Shown: positions 25,280-38,700 of the stretch, piece after piece
Layout: every line of letters starts with the position of its first letter
How positions within the stretch are numbered: the first letter of the stretch is position 1
NCBI GenBank assembly: GCA_000328365.1
Contig: KB311229.1
Coordinates: 4,931-68,930 of the forward strand
Direction: 5' to 3'
Length of the DNA: 64,000 bases
Source of the DNA: Capitella teleta
Taxonomy: Eukaryota > Annelida > Polychaeta > Capitellidae
Position numbers and translations under genes: made by a program
The notes under the pieces: model-generated
Seen by the model: only the letters and a program-made list of their open reading frames with translations
What the model was told of the DNA's origin: nothing
Databases searched by the model: none

Positions 25280-25517
25280 AGGGACGATAAATGTTTTTTC
25301 ATCTTCTGTATTATTATTATTATTATTATTTTCTTTTTTACCTTTATATCTTTTTCATTCATTATTTTTGAGGATTTATTTTAATATCTGTATTTTTTAT
25401 CTGAATTGATCTAATACGAGCTATCACAATTTTTATCCAGGACAAGTTGCAGGATAATCATAACGCACAATGATCTGCTGTCTTCAGAAACATAACGCAA
25501 TCGCTATCATAACGTTA
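25161..25517 (+). repeat. Duplicated block B (contains tRNA-Asn 2)
   Basis: Second copy of block A. It has an expanded TTA/ATT microsatellite after the tRNA and ends about 40 bp before the TATA box of the GPCR gene at 25603. Confidence 0.9.
25213..25286 (+). tRNA. tRNA-Asn (GTT), copy 2
   Basis: 74 nt, identical to the copy at 23252-23325, anticodon GTT. Pol III T6 terminator at 25294-25299. Lies about 310 bp upstream of a GPCR start codon on the same strand. Confidence 0.97.
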
Positions 25518-25556
25518 ATACTTTACGAGCAGGGCATTATTTTCAGTGGTCTCCGG

Positions 25557-25563
25557 TATATAA
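25557..25563 (+). promoter_or_regulatory. TATA box of the GPCR gene at 25603
   Basis: TATATAA 40 bp before the start codon, implying a very short 5' UTR. Just upstream the sequence carries CATAACGCAATCGCTATCATAACGTT-type repeats of ATAACG. Confidence 0.6.
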
Positions 25564-25602
25564 GCTGAGTGTCTATGTGAGATTGAACACAGTGCGTTCG
25601 AC

Positions 25603-26640
25603 ATGGAATCCATAACATTCTCTGCGACTAGTGCACCACTGAAGTATTTAACGCAGAACAATTCATCCATTGCGTTCAGAATAGCACTGCTTGTCATAGG
25701 AGTACTCGGTGTCATTGGTAATGGCGTGACCCTCTACGTGTTTGTGATGGAAAAAAAGTTTAGCCAATCGGTCGGTGGAGTGCTAGTGATCAACCAGACG
25801 GTTGTCGATCTCATTTGCTCATTGGTTATCATAATAACAATTGGTTACGCAATGCGACCTCTGGCAGCCTACCAAAAAGGCATCCCAACGCTGATTTGCT
25901 TCTTCATCCACGCACAGGTATTCCTCTATATCGCATTGACGACATCGATCTATGGCCTCGTTCTGAAAACACTGGAGCGGTACCTTATGGTTCTGCATCC
26001 CGTCGTTCATCGTAACTCTTTGACCAAACGGAGGGCATGCATCATGGTCGCATTCTCTTGGCTTCTCGGGTGGCTTCATCCATTCTTTAGCAACATGTTT
26101 ACGACATACGTGGATGACGAAGGCGTGTGTCGGTTGCAAGAATGGGGCTCACGCAAAGGCCAAGATGCATCCAGCATTGTTTATGTTGTTCACACCTACG
26201 TCCTGCCGACCCTGCTCTTCTTCATAAGGTACAGACGCATCTGGCGGATACTGATTCGCAAGAAGTTCCAAGTGCCACCTGCCGCTAGCTTTGAGGGGAT
26301 CAGTGATGGTCAATCAGAGGTCGAACAATCGACGGGGAAAATTACCAAGGCCCAGATTAATTTAACCAAGACGTTGCTTCTCACCGTCATGGCATTCGTG
26401 GTCCTTTGGATGCCCATAGAAATACAAAATATGAGAATCCGGCTGGTTCTGGAAACACCAACGGCTCTTGACTTGCGCGTCTACAGACTTGCATTGTCGC
26501 TGTCCTTTACGAACTGCATCGTCAATCCCGTCATATACGCCTTTCGACTGAATAACTTCAAGATTATAATTATGAAGCACTTCTGTCATTTCTGTTGTAG
26601 ACCAGTTCAAGTCATACCACAGCCAATGGAGCAAATTTAG
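25603..26640 (+). CDS. Intronless class A GPCR, orphan (345 aa)
   Basis: Seven hydrophobic segments of the rhodopsin family. TM1 has GVLGVIGNG (Asn1.50). TM2 has LVINQTVVDLICSL (Asp2.50). Cys99 starts TM3, and an E-R-Y triplet (125-127) replaces D-R-Y in LKTLERYLMVLHP. TM6 has LWMP in place of CWxP. TM7 ends NPVIYAFR. The N-terminus carries NSS (20-22) as a glycosylation site, and extracellular loop 2 has the partner Cys in EGVCRL. Intracellular loop 3 is short and charged. The cytoplasmic tail is short with HFCHFCC, a likely palmitoylation cluster. Intronless coding is common among expanded receptor families of marine invertebrates. The ligand cannot be assigned. The start is chosen because the TATA box lies 40 bp upstream and no earlier in-frame ATG fits. 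Confidence 0.9.
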   Translation: MESITFSATSAPLKYLTQNNSSIAFRIALLVIGVLGVIGNGVTLYVFVMEKKFSQSVGGVLVINQTVVDLICSLVIIITIGYAMRPLAAYQKGIPTLICFFIHAQVFLYIALTTSIYGLVLKTLERYLMVLHPVVHRNSLTKRRACIMVAFSWLLGWLHPFFSNMFTTYVDDEGVCRLQEWGSRKGQDASSIVYVVHTYVLPTLLFFIRYRRIWRILIRKKFQVPPAASFEGISDGQSEVEQSTGKITKAQINLTKTLLLTVMAFVVLWMPIEIQNMRIRLVLETPTALDLRVYRLALSLSFTNCIVNPVIYAFRLNNFKIIIMKHFCHFCCRPVQVIPQPMEQI

Positions 26641-28839
26641 GGATACAAGCTGCTTGTAATTCTGTCAAAGCTGCTCTTCACTACTAAGATGTTTTGTATT
26701 GTACATTTCAGGACATTCTATTCATTGAGCTTTCACTTTGTTGGTAAGGGCCCGTTTGAACCCGGCGGTATCCGAGTTTAAATGCTTGATTCGGGATGAT
26801 CGTCGGTTATATCTTGTGAAACTAGGGCAGGTTATGCCTAAAGCTGTCAGTCAGAGTTTGAAAGCTGTTCTTAATTAAAACCCTGTGATTCACATTATTT
26901 TTGAGTCTCGTGTTCCAGGTTTTGATGGTTAGTAATATTCACATCGAAATTACAAAATTTTCTGATCAAGAAAAGTAATTGTTGCCTTCTTTTGACGAGC
27001 TGTCGTGTAAAACCATGGTATAAAATCCCAGTTACCGAACTCATAATTGAATAATTAATGTTTTCACAAGTGACATCGGAATTCTGACTTTCCATTAATC
27101 CAATATTTGAATATGAATTCCAAGATCGTTATCACCCATAGATACCGACTTACATTGCCCAATATCTAGGGTTTGTATAAGCCTGTAAATGCTGATCGAC
27201 TTGCTGATAACCCCATATATAATAATTTATTATTAGTAGTAATTTATTCAGACTAGTATTTAAATGGCCATGATATATTCCATATATGGCAATAATACAC
27301 TGATTTCCTAAACGACTCATTCAGGCAACGATAAGTATAAGTCGTCCCTTGTGATATCAGAACCCCATCAATCGGAACACGGTCGCTTTGGGAACATATC
27401 CAGTCTCATTAAGCACCACTTCCCCATGTTAAAGTACCCTGTAATCCGAACATTTGCAATCCGTATAAATTTCTTTTTCTTTACCAGTGATACTAAAAAC
27501 CAATCAAGTTCAGATATAATACACTGGCTCCCCAAACATCAGAATCATTCGTCGTCATGCGGACATGAAAGGAGTGCCACGGCCGATGTTAAAATGACAA
27601 CAGTTAAGTGCTATCTAGGTCGACATCTCATGCTAGGAATTGAATGGGAAAAGCCACAAGTCCACGGGCTACACCAGAATATACTCCCGAGGCCCCACGT
27701 CAAAAAAATGCGACAAAATGTACTTCAATATCCTACAACTATTCCTGGATTCGTATATTTTTTCCACTATGATTTTCATCAGTAGGCCTATAATGTAAAC
27801 TATTTAATTGGAGGATAACATTATGCAAGCCGTAGAAACTTGAAAGTGGAATGTCCCTACTGTTTGCAAACATGTTATTCTGAGGTGATACGTGGTTGCT
27901 ATGTCGACATACAGAGTGGGCCAAAAGTAGTCTATCTTCTCTATGTTGAAGATCTCAGGGCGTTTCAATGGCGCTTTGCATTTCGGAAAAAAGTTTTACA
28001 AAGCCTGTCGCTGTGTATATGCGAAAGATACTCCACGCCCAAGTAGTTTTGTTTCTACTTGAGAAGGACCCTGCGACAATTAATCCATTCTTAAGAGTGC
28101 AATATGATGCTACATTGTAGTAAGCTAGGCGGAGGCTTCAACTGAATTCCGCGACACTTTCTTTGAGGGATGTGACAACAATAAAGTCAAGGTAATTGAT
28201 GAATGATGGGCAAAAATGATAAAAAACCCCTTTTTCTTTATCTAATATGGAAACAAAGGATTCGCCACCGTTTTACGAAAGCATTACATGGAATTTTGTG
28301 CCAATAGATAGAGAAAAATAGATTAATAGACAAAAAACATTTTTTTCAAGTATAATCCTAAATAACAACACACTCTAGCTCTAGCATATTAGCGACTCCA
28401 TGCATGCAGTCTGAATGCACTCATGCTGAAAAAAAGTTGGATTAAGCTCCACGCAGGGAGGTCATAATTATTTGAAGCATTTTAAACCCCACAAATGAAT
28501 GTATGAATGGATGGATTTTTACGGCACTCTGATACTGAAATTACCTAAACCCCAAAAGACACCGACTCTTTCGACTTTGTTAATTAAGTTACATAACATC
28601 GACAAAGCATTATCTAATTATGCTCGTCGCAATTACTTCAAATATTCCCTCAGTAATTCACACCACAGAAAAATTACACAATTATAATTCACATTAAGGC
28701 CAACTTGACCAGCTAATGCTGAATCATTTATCGAATCGTTAGCAACCAGAATCAAATAGTTTCATAGCCCTATATTGTGTTCACGCAATTTGCACCAAGT
28801 ACTTATGCATAAGGAATAATGCCCCTTGCAGACAGAAGA
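26641..28839. other. No gene recognised
   Basis: Unassigned sequence with scattered short frames. The longest (27351-27785, 144 codons) has no motif and biased, non-coding-like composition. Confidence 0.4.
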
Positions 28840-29750
28840 ATCGTTTGTGCCTAATGCTCCGAAAATTAAGAATACCGGGAGTGCAAATCAAGTACCAGTA
28901 CCAGTCTTCGACCTTCAAAGTCCGCAATGGGATTAAGCATGGTGGAATTCTGTCTCCAGTGCTCTTCACTATTTGTGCAGATACTCAAGAGATCTGGGAT
29001 GGAATGTCATCTCGGACGGAAATTACTGGCGCTTGGCCTACGCAGACGATGTGACCCTCCTTGCTCCCACTTGCTCCGCCCTGAAAAGCATGTTGGCCAT
29101 CGCAGAGAGAGTAGGCTCTGATCTGCACATCAAATTCAATGCGGCAAAATCTCAGCTGCTCCTGTTCAATCCTGGCCAGCCAGAGAGGTCTCTCCTGTGT
29201 ACCTCAGCGGCTCCTTTGTGTCACAGTCCACGGAGCCAGTCCACCTGGGCCATCTGATCAGCTTCGACAGCAAACTGGCACCAACTTGCTGCGCCGAGGA
29301 TCTTACGAGACGCACCAACATCCTTGCATTGAGATTTGGGCACTGCGGTCTCGAAGTGAAATATCGCCTCTTTAAGGCTCACTGCATGTCGGCATACGGG
29401 TCAAGCCTATGGAACCTGCAAGATGCTGCACCATACTTCTGCGCGCGGAGAAGATTGCTTCCCCTATGACGCACCACTCATTAATTAATTGCCACTTTCT
29501 GCCCTCTCTTATGAAAGACAGATTTAACGGAGATCAATGCATCTCATTTCTGCATGCTCCATTTCGGAGAACGCTAGGTCTGCAATGAGCGACTCTTTAA
29601 CGATCATGTGTGTCAATTAAATTCCTGTTTCAGAGAACCTGCTTACTTCGTTTTTGAGCGTAACTAAACAGCAACAGATTTGCTTGATTTTATGCTACTT
29701 AGAGAAGAGACTGGGGATCCCGATTATATTATCGAGCATCTGGCCACATG
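28840..29750 (+). mobile_element. Second CR1/Jockey-type LINE remnant
   Basis: Pieces of reverse transcriptase in several frames: FKVRNGIKHGGILSPVLFTI (motif B region), YADDVTLLAPTCSALKSML (catalytic YADD box), LHIKFNAAKSQLLLF, and the thumb-like region EPVHLGHLI, VKYRLFKAHCMSAYGSSLWN. Frameshifts show it is inactive. The 3' part fades out before about 29750. Confidence 0.85.
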
Positions 29751-32700
29751 TCAACCTTTTAACGTTAACTTTTTAATATTTTAGCTTTTTTATAATCCTT
29801 CCTTTTTTATATGAATTCTCTCAACATTACTGTTATATATGTATTTTTTAGTTATGTTGTGCAGCATTGCACGCCAATTATTGCTAAATCGAGTCTGTGT
29901 GTCTCTTAATTGTAAGATGTTATATAGCTATTACACAGGAATTGGACAGAACAGATAATGTGCTTCTGTGTCCAGGTACAGTACAGCCATTGTCTAACAA
30001 GGGTTCGCAATTTGCACCAAATGCACCTTTGGTTCAGTAAACAGCTAATCAAATTCCAAATGCTTGCTATTTGTTAATCAGACACTGAAATCCCTGACAT
30101 AGGTGTTTCTTATGCATTCAAGTAGGCTAATACCATGCATAGATGAATTACACAGTGTAGTTCATCAATGCTAATACTTGCACATCATGTAGGTTCTCCT
30201 TAATTGCTACAGCATAAAATATACATTGAGCTGTGGACACAAATTTTAGATGTTTCATTCTGTCTGATTTTATTTTCTTCTTGCAGGGGCTGGCCATTGT
30301 CGAGTTGCCGGTTACGTTATTATCATTATGTAATGTGCATGTGAATGTGCGTTATGATTCTTGTTGGAATCCATCAGCATCATAACGGTTCATTCATTCT
30401 ATCTATTCTAGGAAAGACTTATATGACTACTGCATCAACAGTTACACATTAGGATCACTGATGTATTATCCTGCGATAATATATTTGACATTACGAGAAT
30501 CCTGCACGACACCAAACGGTTGCGAGGATGTATCTCCACACATTTTCCACCCTGCGTGTCCTGCGCCCCACCGTTGCCCGAATTGGAACACTTTACCCCC
30601 CAATAAGGCGTGTTTAGCTCGAAATCTGAAGAAAGTCAAAGCCACATGCACCTATCTAAAAGCCAGGAAGCATGTTGCCAAATTGCAGGCACATTTAGCA
30701 TTCATATATAACATTATTTTCCTCTAGCAATTTGGCTTCTGAAAACTCACAATACCAGCAACTTATACGTTTCACACTTTGACCACTAACTTGGTCAAAC
30801 GTATCACCAACGTTCTTGAACACAATGAACAACTTGTCGAAAGCAACTCACATAATTATATCACCAAATTATTGTACCAAAGTTACACGCCTATGACTCG
30901 CTGTTCCCTCAACCCCGGAATATAAATCGTATAATTATATGCATGTATATGGCTGTTCGTGTGGTCGACATCAGTACACAGGTGTGCACTCTACGCGATC
31001 TCACCCTGCTGTGATCCCTATAGTGCCCAAAGGCTCCCCTCAATCCCATGGGCATTATTTTCTGTAGTGTATTTGAATTGATATCTGTGTTATCCATCTT
31101 TCCGAACCTTATGAACTATGCCTCTCAAAGATGAAAGAAAAAAAAAAATGTCATGCGATGCATAAAAAATTCAGCTTCTCCTCCTCGATCTGCTCTTTCG
31201 CGTTCTACCCTGATATACTGCAAAATAATACGCTTCTATCTCATCGACTGACTTTGCAGGAAAAGCGTTTATAAGCTCATTCAGTAAGTGCAACTTTTCC
31301 TTCTCTGAACCACCCACGCGCTAACACGGGTACGTCAGCGACACCGATGCAAGACGATCCATGTTAGAGAGCACTGCGTATTCTTCCATCTCTATTCCAA
31401 ACAAGCCTTACGACTGCATATCCACGTGTATCAAAAGCTATTCATTAAACACTGTGGAAATTATTGCCGACATTTGGTCCACAAGAAGAATCCATTAAGG
31501 AAATAGCACGGGGTCAAAACGGCTGCTTGATCTTTGGCATTTCAGGCCGCGTAACCGCCACCGTCGCTTCTAATGCTCGATATATGACGCTGTTTCCCCT
31601 GTAACGGTCTCAGGGTGTGACCGGAATTTTTGGGCAGCCTTAGTGAGAGGTCCTACAAGACTTAGACGAGGAACTCTTCCAACCCATATACTCTGGTTAT
31701 ATCGTCGTCATTGGTCATCCACTGTGGACTGTTGAAACACAGAGCTGAATCTAGCGCGTATAATTATTTGGCGTCAAGAAACACAAAAGGCACGTACTGG
31801 ACATACAAAGATGCAATTGGTGATCCGATTGCACGGGATAAATATTAGTTTGTTGCTTTGTGATTCACTCATTTAAGTGGCATTCAGTCCGTGCATACAG
31901 TAAAACAAACATCATCGGCATTATAGAATTCTTACGTCGTATTCTTACGTTGTTTCGGTGTTGTCTTAAAGGTAAAATTAATGTGTAACCTTCGTTATTC
32001 ATCTATATACTCCTGTGTATGTTGAAATATAGAACACAAATCAATGCGCCTTCCATTACATTGCATATACATATACGCAACACACAAGATGTTTCCTGGT
32101 AGTAAAGTGATCCCTACAAAGAGAAGTAACGTCCTCTAAACTCAAAGGGTTCTTTCCACTTTTTAGCATGCAGCCCCTGCCGACTGATTGCTGATTTCAG
32201 CGCTTCCCGTGTCAGATCTTTCGATTACGACACGCAGGTGTTCCTCTGGAAATAGAGACCAGGTCAAAGTTCGTCGGCGAGCGCTTCAAGATTAGCTGCT
32301 TGTGGGGACATGAAAAGAATGAGTGATGGGAGGAAAGTGTACGAAGCATAAAGGATCGCACTATATTGGACCGTCTCCGTTGTTAACTGGCGATTATCCC
32401 GAGATATTACTCGGTTGTGATATGAAAACTGTGGTCAATGGATGTTCAGTCGTTTTCGGTATTAATATTATCTTTTGCTTGGGGTGGGAAGGGAGGTGGA
32501 TGGGTGGGTCGATATCCGGCTCACAATTTGTCTTCTCCTACCTCTCAAGGGTTTTCTCTTTACGAATGCAACCCCCCCAAATTTGTATTTTGACGTTCAA
32601 GATCGATATGAGGAATGTACAGTATTACATTCGGATGCAAAGGGACTGTATATTTCTATCGACCTTTTTGCATGGCGTGAACTCAATGGTACAAGGAAGT

Positions 32701-35700
32701 GCCCATGATTGGCTAGAACGCTTCTTTGAATGGACATGAAACATACGCTATATATTGCAGAGATATTTCTTGGTTTGAGGACCTGACAAGCCGACAGTGG
32801 TTTCCCCGAAACAGACATTTCTCAAACTACCAAGTGTTGACTGCGTGTTTCTCAAATTCACACTGTGTTTTCGTGTGACACTCATGATCTGTGCCACACA
32901 CAAAGAATGACTTAACAAAATGGAATTATTAACATTACATATCAAACAAAGAAGTATCATAATTACTATTTGGATTTTGGAAACTTGGAGTCGAGCTGTG
33001 ATGGCGATAATTACAGCTGAAAAGTGCTTTTCTTTTCTAAGTATTTCGGATATATCTATAAAATATGGCAAATTTCCACTCATCATTCGCTGCCGTGTTG
33101 GTCTAACACAATGCTCATAGAACCATCAACACTTTCACTTGAGACAAACAAATTTATGTCATCAACAAACAGATAACAATGCCATAAAAGTTGCTGTTAA
33201 GTGGCGGATGTAGGCATTAGGCATTTAACATGGTGTTGATAAGTAACGCATGGGCCACCGTGGATGTCCTTACAATCCCTCTCATATCAATTTCATAGTT
33301 ACCTGAGGTCTACCTGATGCTCATGCTATTCCATCAGCAGATCATCAATCCAAAAATTACCAAGATATTGACGGAAGTGCAAAACCCCGTTTTTTTAAAA
33401 GGCTTATGCACACAGAGGTTCCTTGGCCTTGATGCGAGTAGTAAGTGCATGCCCCCCTCTCCTTGCAGAATTATTATCAGATGCGCATGAACTCGTCTAG
33501 AAAATGATGTATTTCTTAGCTCAGTTGATAAAAATGCCTATTTTGTTAGCGTAGGAAGATGTGTGCACTTATCTTGCAAGCTGCAATAACTATCTTTATT
33601 GTTTGGGTTCGCCAAATGCATTTGGATATCATAGATTGCGGCCCTTCGTTCTTGATGGACAGTACGATGAAGATAATGGTTGCATCTTGATGTCCTAGAC
33701 GCTATTAAAGAGGTACGTAATTTGATAGAGTGATCAGTAACCAGTTGAGAGTGCAACTGGTTCATACGAAATGTTGTATGCGGGGTGGTCGATTCAATAG
33801 AAGTAGGACACGTTAATGGTGCGGCCTCTTGTGAGGTGGAATATGAGAAATGATCCACCATGACTTCTGGTCCTAAAAAAATAACTTCAATTGGAACACC
33901 CCATATATTCAATTGCTGCATGCTTTTAATATACATGCATGATTGTAATAACAACAATAATAACACTAATATTAATGATAATAAAAATAATAATTAGCAA
34001 TACTATTTTGAGCCAAAATTCAAAAGGCATTCACATGTGGTTAACGCGGTTTACAATAATTGTGCATGCATATTATTTGCTAATTAACACTGTTGTTTCA
34101 ATTAAATTGCCATAAAATTTTGTTATACGAAGCAAGGGAATCAATAATATAATATAATATAATATAACAATGTGAAAATAGCACGAAACACAGAGAATTT
34201 ATGAGTGTAAGTAAGTTTTTGTATTGCGTGCAATAGATCCTCATGGTACCAGTCTGATAGTTTTATACATGTAGACCAACGTACAAAACTAGCAAAATAC
34301 CCTTTGAGGTGAAATGTCAATCAGCATATTCCACAGGTGCAAGTGTTATTGTAATTTGAATCAGGTGCAAATATAGGTCATGTACAACATATATACCTCT
34401 CTTTGGGTGTTAAGCGTTCCATATTCCGCGAGTAGTCAAAGTAAAACGTGGCTATCCATGGATCCTGTCTACCTGGGGTGATCCTTCAATCAAATGTTAC
34501 GCATATTCAGGTTGAATATTGAATCCGTAAGCATAATTATACTGTCGTGCATGCCAGGTATTGCACCTATCAGCTCAATTGCGTCTGGCAGTACACAGAC
34601 AATGATATGTCAGGAACTTTTCAGATTAATCTTCCTTTGCCCTAACAAGAACCCCGCCCTCTCTTGCTTCTGCATGGCCATCATGGAATACTATAGGGCA
34701 TAATGCATCTCCTATTTTATGGTCATAATGAAACATTTCTAGCTGACTTTATGAGGTCAGGACAGGGCTGTATACGTCCATATCTGAGTAAGAGGTGCTT
34801 TCCTCATTTCGGCCTCGGCTGTATCTTGTTGAATTATGACATGAACTGCTCATCGTGATAATGATAGTGTGATATGGACGATAGGTTTACATTAACAAAC
34901 ATCAGTATAATGTGACTAATTATTTCACATTAAATGTAATATAATATCAATTTAGTGTATACCACAATATTCTAAAACGGGCTCAAAGCGTTGCCCATAA
35001 GTCACTAATACAGGAAAATCGAACGCCTTACCTGTCAAACCTTCCACCACTGAGCTGAACTGGGAATCAGTGACCGTAATGACCTGCAGGAATATACATT
35101 AAGAGGTCTGTATGGACATTATATCTAATTGTCACGGCATTTGCGCAACATTAGATCTAAAGATCAAAGCTTATGCTTCCATGGTATCGAAAAGGAAATG
35201 CAAATCCCAACAAATTTTACAAAGGATATTTACCCGCCTATTTGGGTCGACTTCTGATCAAAGCAACATATAGTCATAGAAGAATACTTATTCTTCCGCT
35301 ATGATAGAGTAACCTGACGGACACTGAGCTTCTCTGTGAATATAGTCCAATCATATTGAGTTCTTATTTATCAAGTTGCTGCTTGAATGGAAGCATAGTA
35401 ATTTGTTTCAATACTGTACAGGTGAGAACGAAAACATTCATACACAGAAAGTGAAACTGAAGGCCACTCAGATGCAACATTCACGCATGCAGAGGCAGTC
35501 AGAGACAGCAATGCATCCACAATTGCTGATTTCATAGGTGTTGCTAGAAAATACAAGTGACATTAACTGCCAAACTGTGCTCTAGAATCTAGTGAAATGG
35601 TGTATCGTGTTGGCACAAACAAACTCTAAGGTGGGATCAGAGGAATTACTGAAGCAGGCGCTCGAGTCATGTTCACGAGAGAAAGAAAAATATACATTGT

Positions 35701-38700
35701 AGTTTGCATGTTTATTGTCATATTTGCTTCCCATTTCATAAAGAGACATGTTTGTAATTTGTTGTCATTACTCATTATTATTCGTTTATTACTTAGCTGA
35801 ATGTTGCCTTATTTGATAATATTCCTACGAAAGTCCATATTGTACATTTGAGAAAATTTTGACCAGGCTAAATTCGCCCGTATCTGAACAAGAAGTGCTC
35901 CGGGTCTAGAAAACTGAGCATTATGATTCTTGTTTTAGAATGAATATGAATCAAAATAATTATTAATTTCACCTTTAACACAGCTTTTCAACTTCAATAA
36001 CGCAACATCTACTCCTTTTCCATATCTAACAAGAACTTGCCTCGTTATTATTATTAGGAAACAACACTTGCTTTCGATCTTTTACTTTCTTTAATCGTTA
36101 TTTTGATATTATTATGTATCCACATTATTGATTATAAATTTATTGTTAATGCTCCTTGTGAAACACGAATCATAACGCTCATCCATCTGCAGTCCGAGCC
36201 CTGGTCACGTTTTGCTATCGTCAATGGAGTGATTATTCCGTTCTGTTACCGAGGATTCCTTATGACCTTCTGTCGTCTCTTCGTTCGATTATTTTCGCTT
36301 TCGGATCGGGACATACGTGGGTTTCATATGGTCCAATACAGACTATGTCAGTTCTACCAGCAAATACAAGGCCTTTTACTGAATGAAGTTGTAGTTGAAA
36401 CAAATAACTCGAAAAAACTTTTTAAGGTCACTATTATATACAGTAGTATTAATCAACGATGTTGAACAGTTACCAAAATATTGTAGTACTCAAAGTGGAA
36501 ATTCTACTGGTGGCTCCACCGACGAATGCAATGACTTTTTTCATCGGTATCAAATCTGAATCTCCGCTCGTCTGCATGCTGTTTCTGGTACGACCATACC
36601 AACCCGATCACAAGATTAAACGTTGGGATGCCGACATCCAGGTTCACATAAGTCGTGACATATGACCCTCTCTGCATTGTAAGTGCATGCCGCCCCAGCA
36701 CAATGTTGTGATCATTAAAAACACACAGCCTGAAAATATTATCAAAAGCATAAACTCGATCAAAGGCCTTAGTACGGTCCACTCGCTGCAATCCCTCAGC
36801 AGTCAAGCAACAGTAATCCTTCTGCAACTCAGCTAGTAATCCCACAATTGCGTCACATGACGTCACTAGCTGAAGAGGGTGGGTCGCATTTCCTTGCTAA
36901 TCGCTCGCCGCAAATGTCAAGCGAATTCTCGAGATCTTTTTTAGGCTTTAGCGTGTGTGAGCAGGTGCCGGTTGGAATTTACTGCTTGTGTCCATGGAAC
37001 TCTCATAGGATTCTTTAAATGAAGTCCAAAGAAGATAATCATTGCTTGTTGTCAGTTCGGCCATCTGTCATCGCAATCCTTTCTTTGTTTGCATGATTAA
37101 TAATTAATACGCACGTGGTGTTGGGGCCTTGTATGCGAGTCAGACATTTCTGAGATAAGTTGATGAGACCTCATTCTGGGGCTTACGGAGCAACAGAAGA
37201 GCAATTACTAGTGTGTTTACATTATAGGTGTCCATTTCACCAATCACCAGCACTTTACTGTGGCTGATTGAGTGAACACACATTAAATTGTACAATGTGT
37301 AATATCAGAATGATCAGATAAACACTATACTCAGTCCCCATCGGTAATTACTGTATAGCGGTCTATAAGCTCACCAGTTGACGCATTGTCTGCAATCTCC
37401 TTTTAGCAAGTATTGTATTATAGAGTCGTTTAGATTACATAATCCATATCCTTTCTTGGTTCACTTCCTTGATGTTGCTTTCATTTGCTGCATGCGGTAT
37501 CAGGGAGGATGTATCAGGTGTGAGATTATCTGCCTGTCGCGTTTTCTCCTCAATGAATTGCCTTGCGGGATGTGAGATGTCCTTTGTGAATGCGCAACAA
37601 AGCAAAGCAAAGCAAAGCAGCAATTCGTGTAAAGTCAATAGTTGACGCATCAATTACATATTTTGACTTCAGATTTATGTGCTGCAAATTACAGAAACCC
37701 CACACGTAACTGCTCGAATCCGCCAATTCATTTCCCTTTGTGTTGAAGGCCGAAGGCTGAGGTGATTGAGTGCTTTTGGGAACCAACCATGCATTAATTT
37801 TCTTTGGTGAAAAAAATGGGGATGAACGGATTAGATATGCACGAAAGCATGGATATGTTACAAGAGGAATTAGGTATTGGATATTTAGCTGATGGTATTT
37901 GATATACAGAGTAATTCCACTTAATATTCTATTCGCAGAGGACTATTGAATTAAACGTTGAGATGACAGTGAGGTCAATTAGAGGTCATGCTGTTGTTAG
38001 ATTTGTTCGTTATATTTTCCTCCTACTTAGTATTTTGTTTGACATATTTTGGCAAAATTTGGTCGAACAGACGATTATGTTAGCTAAGTTTTGAAAATAA
38101 TTCGTTAAAGTGGTGAATCAGCGATTAGTTGAAAGAATATTTCCTTAAAGTCGTTCAACATTTCGGTTGCTTTTTCGTTTCGCTGCTGTCAATCTTGAGA
38201 CGAAATGATGAGCAAAATTGATTGGGAATGCATTTGTTTTATATTGTAGAGAAAATTTGATGTGGTGTAGCTGAAAATCTCATGAATTTATTTTTTTATT
38301 TTATTTATTTTTTCATTTCTCACGATTTCCATTTGCAACTTGCAGACCCCGAGTATACAGAATGGGAATATTTGTTATATTCATCACTCATTGGTGCAAT
38401 TTTTTATATTTTTATATTTTCATGATTATTAGGCCGTAATTTAAATTATAAATCATGCGTGTTTTAAATCAAAATCCTCAAATTTTCATTCATTAACATA
38501 TTGTTGCTATGGTAAATAGCAGCGCGTTCTTTTCACACTTTTACTTCTCTCTGATCGTTATGTTGAATTATGTTTTTTTCCGAAACACGAATCATAACGC
38601 TGATTTTTCTAGAGTCCGACCACTCGCTACTTCTTGGTTTCGCCCAGGAAGCCAATGAGACTGTTTATGCAACCGATTATTCGGAATAATCGTCGGTTAC

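Noticed and set aside
36504-36866. Minus-strand frame with TKAFDRV, similar to a reverse-transcriptase motif
   Set aside because: No YADD box or other reverse-transcriptase motif in order around it.
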